In this document: piece after piece, positions 7,721 through 14,569 of the stretch | Numbering within the stretch: the stretch's first letter is position 1 | How the letters are laid out: every line of letters begins with the position of its first letter | Source: an uncultured Bacteroidales bacterium | Lineage (GTDB): Bacteria > Bacteroidota > Bacteroidia > Bacteroidales > UBA932 | Direction: 5' to 3' | Assembly (NCBI GenBank): GCA_947167015.1 | Contig: CAMVGM010000020.1 | Span: 1-33,690 of the forward strand | Length of the DNA: 33,690 nucleotides | The notes under the pieces: generated by a model | The model's database searches: none | Seen by the model: only the letters and a program-made list of their open reading frames with translations | What the model was told of the DNA's origin: nothing | Made by a program: the position numbers and the translations under genes

Positions 7721-8922
7721 AAAAAGCGCTTTTCATCCTCCTCCTGCTCGCCTCCTGGACGGCTGGCGCCCAGAATGCCTCCCGCATCCGGCGGGACGCC
7801 GCCTACCTCTCGGCTGACGGGAACGCCCCGACGCTTCATGCGGCGGACAGTGCCGCCCTGGCCGGCCTGGCCGCCAGGATCGCCGCAAGATCAGGGATCT
7901 CCGAGGCCCTTGGCGCCACTTACCTGGAAGACCTCCGCCGGGTTTCTTTACGGCTTGTAGAAGGCCGCTACACCGTATTGCGCTACCTGGAAGCCGGCCG
8001 GATCGATGAAGTCTTCTCCCCGCGCCGGGAACGCATCGCCCGCCTGACCCGGCAGGCGGAACAAAGCGGCGACGCACAATATTACAGCCTGGCATATACC
8101 TTGGCGCGCAGCGTGCCGGGCTATCCTGCCGACCGTCTGGAATTCCTTCGGGAACACGCAGCGGGAGGATGGACCCTGCAAGACTTCGTGAGCCGCGAAG
8201 CGGATGCCGTGCTCGCCGCACTGGAACCCCGTCCCGCCGCACGGGAACGCATCACCGTCAAAACTGCGCCCCAAGTCCGGCAGGAACCGGAAGTGGAACA
8301 TATCACCGTACGGGATACCGTCGTAGTGGAACGGGACCTCGGCAGGATCGTGGTCGAACACAGGTACGGCCGACGGGACACCATGGTGGTCATTCCTGGA
8401 TCCCGGGAGGATGGCGTCGCCACGGTCCCCCTGAAGAAAGCGGCACCCTCGCTCCCTGTCGGCGGCTTCGTCCTCGCACAGGCCGGCCTCCTGCCGGAAT
8501 TCTCTTTCGGGGCGATGCTCGGCCTGGGCGGACGGCATCTGGGCGGATACCTGCGATTCAGCGGCAATTTCCATCCGACGGAAACCTTCACATACGACTG
8601 CCGGAGCGACGGCTCCACCGATTTCGGGATCTTCTGGTCTTCCGGCGAGCGGGCGGTCAGCCGCCTTACCCTGACAGGCGGCGGATGGATCCGTTGTACG
8701 AATTGGCTGCGGATTTATGGCGGAGGCGGATTCGGCCGTCGGACGGTCTGCTGGCAGGATTCCCGGGACGGCTGGGCGCGCGTGACGGATTATAGCGCCG
8801 CCGGCCTTACCCTGGAGGCCGGCATCGTCCTCAACCTGGGGCACTTCGCCCTGTCGCTTGGCGGGGAAACCATCGCATTCCGCTCCTGCGGGCTGACCGT
8901 CGGCGCCGGGTTCAGTTTCTAA
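7717..8922 (+). CDS. Exported helical protein with C-terminal outer-membrane barrel
   Basis: A 401-residue protein with a signal peptide (cleavage probably after AGAQ, residue 19). Residues about 20-170 are helical. Residues about 178-228 form a repetitive valine-rich linker (ITVRDTVVVERDLG, VVEHRYGRRDTMVVIPG). Residues about 245-401 are alternating glycine-rich beta strands (GAMLGLGGRHLGGYLRFSG, LTLTGGGWIRC) ending in a C-terminal Phe, typical of outer-membrane beta-barrels inserted by the BAM machinery. I know no function for this layout, but similar helical-linker-barrel proteins occur in Bacteroidota beside signalling kinases. It is coupled to the lipoprotein upstream by an ATGA overlap; the pair may form one envelope complex. 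The stop lies 3 nt from the convergent LRR gene, with no terminator between. Confidence 0.75.
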   Translation: MKKALFILLLLASWTAGAQNASRIRRDAAYLSADGNAPTLHAADSAALAGLAARIAARSGISEALGATYLEDLRRVSLRLVEGRYTVLRYLEAGRIDEVFSPRRERIARLTRQAEQSGDAQYYSLAYTLARSVPGYPADRLEFLREHAAGGWTLQDFVSREADAVLAALEPRPAARERITVKTAPQVRQEPEVEHITVRDTVVVERDLGRIVVEHRYGRRDTMVVIPGSREDGVATVPLKKAAPSLPVGGFVLAQAGLLPEFSFGAMLGLGGRHLGGYLRFSGNFHPTETFTYDCRSDGSTDFGIFWSSGERAVSRLTLTGGGWIRCTNWLRIYGGGGFGRRTVCWQDSRDGWARVTDYSAAGLTLEAGIVLNLGHFALSLGGETIAFRSCGLTVGAGFSF

Positions 8923-8925
8923 GGT

Positions 8926-11016
8926 TTATTTCCTGAGAATCTTTGTCTGCGCGGGGATATGCTCGTCGCTGCGGTCTTTCGTCACATACGGAATCTCCTG
9001 CCCCTTTGCTACGTACAGGCTTTCCAGCAGGTTGTTCCCGTAAGGGTCGGACATCGGCGAAGCCCAGAATTCATACAAGGACGAATTTTCCGAAACGTCC
9101 AGCGTCCGGAGCAGGTTGTCCCTGCATTCCAGGCGCCGGAGCTGCGGATTGGCCGACAGGTCCAGTTCCGCAATCTGGTTGCCCCGGCAGCTCAAATCCA
9201 CAAGATGCGGGAAGATGCTGACATCCAGCGACGTCAGCCCCATATAATCCAAAGAGAGATTCCGCATCTTCGGATTCTTTGACAGATCCGACACAGAGCC
9301 CGCCGTCGCAATATGCAACTCTTCCAGGTCGGGGCAATGGGACACATCCACGGCATAGCCCGTCCTGTCGTCCTGCGGGAAATCCAGCGCAAAAAAGGTC
9401 AGTTTGTCGAGTTTGGAGATGTCCGGTTTCGTCCCATGCAGATGACTCAGGTTCAGGACGCGAAGGTCCGTCAGGAATGAAACATCCGGATACTCCAGGT
9501 CCGTCATCCCCAATTCCAAAACCTCCAACAAGGGGTTTGCGTGCAGATCGAGCGTCCCGATCGAAAGTCCCAGCCCGGCGTTGTTGTACAAGGCCAGTTC
9601 GACCAGATTCGAATTGTGCGAAACATCCACCTCCTGAAGCGTCCCGGCCGGTCCGAAAATACCGTCCCAGCGGTACGGCCCCTGGAAATAATAGGGCTGG
9701 TCAGGCGTTTCCCGATCGATCCAATTCCCGCCGCAGCGCAGCACCTTCAGATTCGGCATCCATTCTATGCCTTGGAGGGATTGGATGTTCCAGTCATCCG
9801 AACAGGCTTCTATCCGGATGATCCTCCGGGCCTCCTCCACGCTAATCCCCCCGTCCCCGTCCGAATCGAAGTTCGCCGTAAGATATGCCTTGAATCCCGA
9901 ATCCGGGATATCCACGGGCGGGGCTCCGTCCACATACAGGACCTGCGTCGCATCGTCCTTGACAATACCGCGCGCTATGGTCGTCCCTGTATGCAGATAA
10001 ACCTTGGTCAGGTTCGGGCAGTCGTGGATCTCCAGCGTGTCCAGCCGGACGTTGGCCGTCAGGTCCAGCATCGGGCCCAACGGGTTGCCGTAACAGCCCA
10101 GCTCTTCTAGCAGCGGGTTGGACGAAACGGCCAGTTCTTTCAAACGGGTATCGTTGCACCAGAGAAGACGCAATTTGGGATTCGCCGACACATCCAGACC
10201 GCTGTCGGAAAAATCACTTTGCGCGCAGCACAGGATTTCCAGTTCCGGCAGGCCGGACACATCCAGCGCTGTCAGGAGATTGTTCCAACAGGAAACCTGC
10301 TTCAACCGCGGGCAAGACGACAGGTCCAATCCGGCAAGATTGTTGTCGCTGCAGGACAAAAACTCCAGGCGTGGGCAGCCCGAAAGGTCCAATTCCGTCA
10401 GCAGATTGTTCTCCAAATCGATTTCCTCCAACCGGTCGTTCCCGGACAAATCTACCTCCAACAGCTTGTCGTTCGTCCAGATAAGGGATTTTAGATTCGG
10501 GAAGCACTCGATCCCGCGCAAACTCCGTACACCGATGCCTTCACGGTTCAGGATGGCGACGATAAGGCGGGCCTCCTGTTCGCTGATTCGGCCATCTCCG
10601 TCCACATCGTGATGCGCCAGGACCCAGGCCCGGAATGCCGGATCCGGGATCTTTATGTAGGGAGAAACCTGCGTGACGACCCGCTCCTGCCCGGAAAGGA
10701 CCTCGTCGTGTCCGTTACCGACGAACGCCTTCCAGTAATACTCCGTCTCATCCGCCAGGTCCGGGATGTCTACGGAGAAGCCCTGCCCGGTCCGTTCACC
10801 GGGAATCCGCCGGAGAGCCGACGCGGATTCTCCGAAATACACGCCGCACTCGCTCCACGCCCCGCGCACCTGCACGTCGAAATGCACTGCATCGAAGCCC
10901 GCTTCCACCTTCACCTCGCCGAGCACCGGCGAAGCAAACTCCGAGGGCTGCCGCTCCATGCAGCCGGTGAGGATCATCAAAAGAAGTATAGTTTTTGGCA
11001 GTACCGGCCTCGACAC
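8926..11016 (-). CDS. LRR lipoprotein with two EF-hand/LRR modules
   Basis: A 696-residue surface-type lipoprotein (lipobox LTGC, Cys19). Residues about 30-118 look like a fibronectin-type III fold (ETEYYWKAFVGN). Then two similar modules follow. Module 1 has IPDPAFRAW, a calcium-binding EF-hand loop at 137-148 (DVDGDGRISEQE), and leucine-rich repeats at about 161-345. Module 2 has IPDSGFKAY, a loop at 384-395 (DSDGDGGISVEE), and repeats at about 405-680. The repeats follow LxxLDLSxNPxLExLxC, with a recurrent cysteine or serine. A likely role is protein or glycan binding at the cell surface, stabilised by calcium; a ligand is not evident. The start is a GTG at 11016: an in-frame TAG lies 24 nt upstream and no ATG precedes the signal sequence. 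It ends 3 nt from the convergent barrel gene. Confidence 0.88.
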   Translation of the reverse strand: MSRPVLPKTILLLMILTGCMERQPSEFASPVLGEVKVEAGFDAVHFDVQVRGAWSECGVYFGESASALRRIPGERTGQGFSVDIPDLADETEYYWKAFVGNGHDEVLSGQERVVTQVSPYIKIPDPAFRAWVLAHHDVDGDGRISEQEARLIVAILNREGIGVRSLRGIECFPNLKSLIWTNDKLLEVDLSGNDRLEEIDLENNLLTELDLSGCPRLEFLSCSDNNLAGLDLSSCPRLKQVSCWNNLLTALDVSGLPELEILCCAQSDFSDSGLDVSANPKLRLLWCNDTRLKELAVSSNPLLEELGCYGNPLGPMLDLTANVRLDTLEIHDCPNLTKVYLHTGTTIARGIVKDDATQVLYVDGAPPVDIPDSGFKAYLTANFDSDGDGGISVEEARRIIRIEACSDDWNIQSLQGIEWMPNLKVLRCGGNWIDRETPDQPYYFQGPYRWDGIFGPAGTLQEVDVSHNSNLVELALYNNAGLGLSIGTLDLHANPLLEVLELGMTDLEYPDVSFLTDLRVLNLSHLHGTKPDISKLDKLTFFALDFPQDDRTGYAVDVSHCPDLEELHIATAGSVSDLSKNPKMRNLSLDYMGLTSLDVSIFPHLVDLSCRGNQIAELDLSANPQLRRLECRDNLLRTLDVSENSSLYEFWASPMSDPYGNNLLESLYVAKGQEIPYVTKDRSDEHIPAQTKILRK

Positions 11017-11301
11017 AATATTATGATCAAAACAATTCTATCTACAACATAAACCCGAGCGCTGAGAAGATATCCGAAATAGGCCCAACTCTAATTCCAG
11101 GTGGGAAATATCTCAGACAGTTCTGCGACAAAAACAATATACGTTTTATTTAGCGAAAATAGTTTATTTTCACCTAAATAACAATTATTATGTAACTTCC
11201 TCAACCGGAATACTATAACTCTCGTCCCGCCCGTACTATTAGATCCAATAAAGGGGAAACCTTAACAGAGAAACCAAGATATAATGCGAGAATCGTTCTA
11301 A
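11017..11301. other. AT-rich intergenic stretch with one hairpin
   Basis: This 285-bp gap separates the GTG start of the LRR gene from the stop of the TonB-C protein gene. I see no convincing coding frame or RNA gene. GC content drops sharply from about 11040 onward. The only structure is the hairpin at 11148-11179, which could end the minus-strand cluster that enters from the right. Confidence 0.5.
11148..11179. terminator. Possible AT-rich terminator hairpin
   Basis: ATTTAG (11148-11153) pairs with CTAAAT (11174-11179), and GAAAAT (11155-11160) with ATTTTC (11166-11171), around an AGTTT loop and a small internal bulge. It lies about 120 nt past the stop of the minus-strand cluster, and the stem is weak, so the call is tentative. 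Confidence 0.3.
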
Positions 11302-12399
11302 CTATCTAAAACCAAAGGTTATTCCAACCGCATAGGTAACACTTTGATATTGTCCATCTCTAAATGCCGGTATCCACGCTGGAGAACTCTGAACAACTTG
11401 AACCGCAGCCTTGTCTACCAAAGGATCCACACTCTCGATTACGCACACATCAACCACTTTCCCATCCTGATTTATAGTAAACTGAACTCTTACGACACCA
11501 GAAACATCATTCTCTATTGCGGCTGCAGGGTACTGCAAATGAGCCCCAATCCATGATTGAAAATCATGTGAAGCGTTCCCCAGGAATATAGGAGAAGATG
11601 ACAATGATGACTCTTTCTTTAAATAGTATTCACTGAACATCGAAGAAATCTCTTTGTGTTCCAAATCTATTATTAAGCCATCCTCTGTCAGCTCTGTCGA
11701 TGGCCATAATTCATGTTGAATACGAGCACCATCTTCATAATCTACCCGATGATATGTTGGCACCCAAGCATTCTCGAATCCAACCCCTTCCGATAAGCTG
11801 CCTTTTACCATATCGTAACTTATTAGATATCTGTGGCCTTCTTTTGATTTCCAAAGCCCTAAAATCCAACTATTTTGAGAAATGAAATCCTTTGTAATCC
11901 GGGCCGCTTCTTCTCTCTTCTTCTCTTTTAATTGACTATAGTACTCAAGATAATCGTCCATCTTTCTCGTTACAGAAGCATCTTTCACATATCGCTTACT
12001 TTGGGATATTACCTTCTTCAAATCTTTTACGACAAGGCCGTTATCATCGGAATCGAATAGACCATCCTGCCACATTCTAGAACAAACCTCCAAATCGGCC
12101 AAAAAGACAGCATCCGGGTTGTCAGGAGAAACTAATACCGCCCCCGCTTCGTAGCCCCAGTCATCCGAGAGGGCCAATTGGCCATTCATCAATTCACAGA
12201 TTCCTTCAACAACTCCCTCAAAGTTCGATGGGAACCAACTCGTCTGATTAATGGTCGTTACATAATAATACCGATCCCCAGTAATCATTATTCCGCTTCC
12301 GTCTTCATTCTTAAAAGCGCCAATGTATGACGGCTTATCTTGAGCGGAAGAGACACAGCATTCAGTAATCATCAAAATAACAAATAGTATTCTTTTCAT
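11302..12399 (-). CDS. Exported protein with C-terminal TonB-like domain
   Basis: A 365-residue protein with a signal peptide (hydrophobic stretch 4-11, probable cleavage after VSSAQ). Residues about 24-275 are of unknown fold, with aromatic-rich segments and a helical stretch of Lys/Glu-rich heptads (QLKEKKREEAARITKDF). Residues 283-365 match the TonB C-terminal fold: YPAAAIENDVSG, then VRVQFTINQDGKVVDV, then AWIPAFRDGQ. That domain usually contacts TonB-dependent receptors, but in Bacteroidota it also occurs on exported proteins with no inner-membrane anchor, as here. The frame opens at 12447, but the ATG at 12399 places the signal peptide at the N-terminus and avoids overlapping the preceding gene. 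It is the last gene of an AT-rich three-gene cluster. Confidence 0.78.
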   Translation of the reverse strand: MKRILFVILMITECCVSSAQDKPSYIGAFKNEDGSGIMITGDRYYYVTTINQTSWFPSNFEGVVEGICELMNGQLALSDDWGYEAGAVLVSPDNPDAVFLADLEVCSRMWQDGLFDSDDNGLVVKDLKKVISQSKRYVKDASVTRKMDDYLEYYSQLKEKKREEAARITKDFISQNSWILGLWKSKEGHRYLISYDMVKGSLSEGVGFENAWVPTYHRVDYEDGARIQHELWPSTELTEDGLIIDLEHKEISSMFSEYYLKKESSLSSSPIFLGNASHDFQSWIGAHLQYPAAAIENDVSGVVRVQFTINQDGKVVDVCVIESVDPLVDKAAVQVVQSSPAWIPAFRDGQYQSVTYAVGITFGFR

Positions 12400-12428
12400 G
12401 ACTTCAGGCTTTTGTATAATTACATATT

Positions 12429-12968
12429 TCAGTGAAGGACATCCCATGCATGATTGAAACGATTCATGATAATCTCCATAGAATCACTATCAAGATAATA
12501 CCTTATCGTATGCATCCAATTCTGGCCAATTATGTAAACGCCAAGGGCATTTGCACCATCATCTGGCACGATATAGAGACTCCCACTTCCCGCAACTCGG
12601 CTACGCCAAACACCCTGAATAGAATGGGCTGAATAAACATTCTTTAAACCGGAACCCTCTTCTAAATGTAAGTCCAGTAAGTCCCCCGTTTCGGATGCTA
12701 TATTATTCAATGCCGTATATGTTACACTTATAGCATCGGAGAAATACACGAAAGACGCATCCCCTCTTTCTGTTCCTGATATAGAGTATTTTTCTATTTT
12801 CTCACTTTTTTCTCCAGCAAACAAAACAACATCATAATATAGTTCCATGGAAACCCTTTGTTCTTTTTTTCGCATCCCATAAGGGCTACGATTGAGATCA
12901 ATAAAGAATAATAAGGCCGTTAGAGCAATAATAAGCGCAACTACGAAATACGTCTTTCTTGAATTCAT
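12429..12968 (-). CDS. Single-pass membrane protein of unknown function
   Basis: A 179-residue protein with one N-terminal transmembrane or uncleaved signal segment (VVALIIALTALLFFI, about 7-22). A mostly beta-like exported domain follows (ASFVYFSDAISVTYTAL, GSGSLYIVPDDGANALGVYIIG). No family recognised. The ATG at 12968 (MNSRKTYF) is preferred over the upstream in-frame one at 13043, because the latter would overlap the preceding lipoprotein gene and bury the membrane segment. It lies 29 nt before the TonB-C gene and 59 nt after the small lipoprotein gene, in the same orientation, so the three are probably co-transcribed. Base composition is low in GC, like its neighbours. Confidence 0.65.
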   Translation of the reverse strand: MNSRKTYFVVALIIALTALLFFIDLNRSPYGMRKKEQRVSMELYYDVVLFAGEKSEKIEKYSISGTERGDASFVYFSDAISVTYTALNNIASETGDLLDLHLEEGSGLKNVYSAHSIQGVWRSRVAGSGSLYIVPDDGANALGVYIIGQNWMHTIRYYLDSDSMEIIMNRFNHAWDVLH

Positions 12969-13027
12969 GACAAATTGTTTTTTTACTGTTCTTGATCTTA
13001 CAAGATTCTCATTCCCACAATATCTAA

Positions 13028-13366
13028 TTAATTGGGTATCCACGTATGCCCTATCGCGGAACGAACATTATCATTTATGCAACCGTAGATACTAATGCTC
13101 CCATTTGATCGCATAGAAATCTTAGCTACTTTCCCATACTTCGACCATATTTCATTTCCGTTTTTGATCCAGTAGGTGTTAGTAAAAACACTATTTACGG
13201 GGAAGTATTCGAAAGATTTGCCTGACTCGTTACTTGTTATGTGTCCATCGACCGAATAATTACCATAGTATGTGGTATTTGGAGACAAAACAACATTCTG
13301 AGAAGAGCATCCGGTCATGGCGAGTGCTGCAACAATAATGATTAAAAAGATTAGAGGCCTATTCAT
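13028..13366 (-). CDS. Small lipoprotein of unknown function
   Basis: A 112-residue protein with a lipoprotein signal sequence (LAMTGC, Cys20). The short mature domain is rich in Tyr, Asn and Ser (VVLSPNTTYYGNYSVDGHI, GKVAKISMRSNGSISIYG), suggesting a small beta-sandwich or beta-barrel fold. No family recognised. It is the first gene of the AT-rich minus-strand cluster. The nearest promoter-like sequence is the repeat-associated one at 13493-13523, which leaves a leader of about 120 nt containing no credible short ORF. Confidence 0.65.
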   Translation of the reverse strand: MNRPLIFLIIIVAALAMTGCSSQNVVLSPNTTYYGNYSVDGHITSNESGKSFEYFPVNSVFTNTYWIKNGNEIWSKYGKVAKISMRSNGSISIYGCINDNVRSAIGHTWIPN

Positions 13367-13492
13367 ATTTAATTAGGTTTATTTTTGTTTTACAATACAA
13401 TCTTTTCTTGACCTTTACCCTCCTCACATCATAATACTTATTCGCTAGTGGTTTCTACTGGTTCATTGATTAAACTAAATAAGTAATACAAA

Positions 13493-13523
13493 CAAAAGTA
13501 AGAACCTCTTAACCCGCAATCAA
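13493..13523 (-). promoter_or_regulatory. Promoter of the exported-protein cluster, overlapping the repeat
   Basis: On the minus strand the TTG at 13523-13521 (inside the repeat) and TACTTTTG (13500-13493) are 20 nt apart. This is the same geometry, using the same TTG of the repeat, as the promoter at 5732-5762. Confidence 0.6.
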
Positions 13524-13539
13524 GTTCAATTTGGTTCAA
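13517..13539 (-). repeat. 23-bp operator-like repeat, copy 2
   Basis: A perfect reverse complement of 5716-5738. Read on the minus strand it gives TTGAAC-N4-TTGAAC-N4-TTG. The third TTGAAC is incomplete here (TTGCGG). Identity ends exactly at both edges of the 23 bp, so it is a conserved site and not part of a longer duplication. Confidence 0.85.
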
Positions 13540-13554
13540 GTTACGCAAGTGCGA

Positions 13555-13584
13555 TTGTGCCCTCAAATAATCTGCTTATCTTGT
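13555..13584 (+). promoter_or_regulatory. Possible promoter of the gene at 13600
   Basis: TTG (13555-13557) and TATCTTGT (13577-13584) are 19 nt apart. The -7 box deviates from TAnnTTTG, so this is a weak call, but it is correctly placed 15 nt before the ATG. Confidence 0.35.
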
Positions 13585-13599
13585 CTAAAAATATAATTA

Positions 13600-14247
13600 A
13601 TGACCCCCATGATCAATCACGACGCAATCCGCTTGCTGGACTGGTATTTCCACCAGCCGAATCCTTTTGTTAACGACGAAACTGCGTTCTCCAACAATGT
13701 GACAGTTTTCAGCTTTCTCAAACAAAGCGTCCTGAATGGACCTATTTCCGCCAATGATGCTTTCTGTCGGCGTTTTTCTTCTTTTTATGTGATGCGGTTC
13801 GTCCCTGCCTATGCGAAGAATGTCTATTTTGCCAAAATGGACGAACTCCGTGATCAGCACACCAATCTGAATGCAAGACAGTTGACTGAAGAACTTCAAA
13901 CTAGAATGGGCAATTATTATTTCTCCTTCACAACCAAGATGCTCAACCTTTTGGATGATAGAGTCTATCCCATCTACGATAGCCAGGTCGGGACCGTCTT
14001 CCAAAGAGGGTTTACCCCTGATGAGTCCCGGCTAGATCATCAGGAAGCCGTCTACCAGGACATCCTCGATACCTACCGGGAACTGGAGAATCATCCCGTC
14101 ATCGAAGCCTTCCGTGCCCGATTCAACTGTCCAGACCTGGGATATATGAAGATTCTCGACGCCATTTTCTGGCGTTTGGGAAAAATGCTCGATGAAGAAG
14201 GGCTGGAACTCACGCCCGCCGAGTTTCTTCGGGAACACGAGGTCTGA
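13600..14247 (+). CDS. Conserved protein, possibly HhH DNA-glycosylase (OGG)-like
   Basis: A 215-residue, probably cytoplasmic, mostly helical protein with no signal peptide. The segment SFTTKMLNLLDDRVYPIYDSQVGTVF (about 108-133) resembles the KxLxFxxPxxYPIYDSRV block of prokaryotic proteins described as having an 8-oxoguanine-DNA-glycosylase fold, several of which sit in accessory or defence-type loci. I see no clear catalytic Lys/Asp pair, so activity is uncertain. An alternative is an unrelated helical protein in which this block is coincidental. An in-frame ATG at 13609 is a second possible start. GC content is intermediate between the AT-rich cluster to the left and the core genome to the right. 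The downstream 322 bp contains no gene. Confidence 0.5.
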   Translation: MTPMINHDAIRLLDWYFHQPNPFVNDETAFSNNVTVFSFLKQSVLNGPISANDAFCRRFSSFYVMRFVPAYAKNVYFAKMDELRDQHTNLNARQLTEELQTRMGNYYFSFTTKMLNLLDDRVYPIYDSQVGTVFQRGFTPDESRLDHQEAVYQDILDTYRELENHPVIEAFRARFNCPDLGYMKILDAIFWRLGKMLDEEGLELTPAEFLREHEV

Positions 14248-14278
14248 GTCTGGACCTGAAAAAGGATGAAATCGATGC

Positions 14279-14482
14279 AACCCCTGGTCTCGCGGCTGGG
14301 GGTTGGCTCGGTTTTGCCCATTATCGATTCCACCTGGTCATTTCGTAGGGAGAAATCCAGTTATTCGGTCCTGCAGCGGGGTGTGGGTGTACTTCTCCTG
14401 ACAAGAACCCCGCCCAGGGCCTTTTGGGCCAGGAGAAATCCACCTGCAAAGGCGCAGGAGGGCGATTTTCCGGATTTCTCCC
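14279..14482. other. Non-coding stretch dense in inverted repeats
   Basis: Within the 322-bp gap 14248-14569 I find no credible coding frame but many pairings: AACCCC (14279-14284) / GGGGTT (14299-14304); GGGAGAAATCC (14348-14358) / GGATTTCTCCC (14472-14482); GCGGGGT (14376-14382) / ACCCCGC (14407-14413); and CCTGC (14443-14447) / GCAGG (14454-14458). A second copy of GGAGAAATCC at 14432-14441 could replace the first in pairing with 14472-14481. This could be a structured RNA, a decayed repeat element, or a set of terminators; the strand is undetermined. Confidence 0.45.
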
Positions 14483-14546
14483 GTATTATCAAAGGACTTG
14501 ATGGCTGTTCCCGAACTGAATTCTATGACATTCCCAGTAATTCTTT

Positions 14547-14554
14547 TATCTTTG
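14547..14554 (+). promoter_or_regulatory. -7 box of the 60-residue protein gene
   Basis: TATCTTTG, a perfect TAnnTTTG match, 15 nt before the ATG at 14570. No convincing TTG is present at the right spacing. Confidence 0.5.
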
Positions 14555-14569
14555 TGTAAACAAGCAAAA

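Larger units (their letters stand above)
13367..13599. other. AT-rich divergent regulatory region
   Basis: A 233-bp gap between the minus-strand exported-protein cluster and the plus-strand gene at 13600. It holds the second copy of the 23-bp repeat, the minus-strand promoter at 13493-13523, and a weaker plus-strand promoter at 13555-13584. The leader of the minus-strand transcript contains only trivial ATG frames (2-3 codons). Confidence 0.6.

Noticed and set aside
11391..11400. Third possible TTGAACC match within the TonB-C gene
   Set aside because: Only about 9 bases match, inside coding sequence, without a second repeat unit; expected by chance.
5716..13539. Interpretation of the 23-bp inverted pair as ends of a transposon
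   Set aside because: No transposase or integrase is present, no target duplication is seen at the edges, the first copy overlaps the end of a coding sequence, and both copies have the same promoter geometry. A regulatory site explains it better, although a mobile origin of the whole region is not excluded.
14412..14430. GGCC-TTTTG-GGCC hairpin as an intrinsic terminator
   Set aside because: Short stem, several alternative pairings, and no T-tract behind it.
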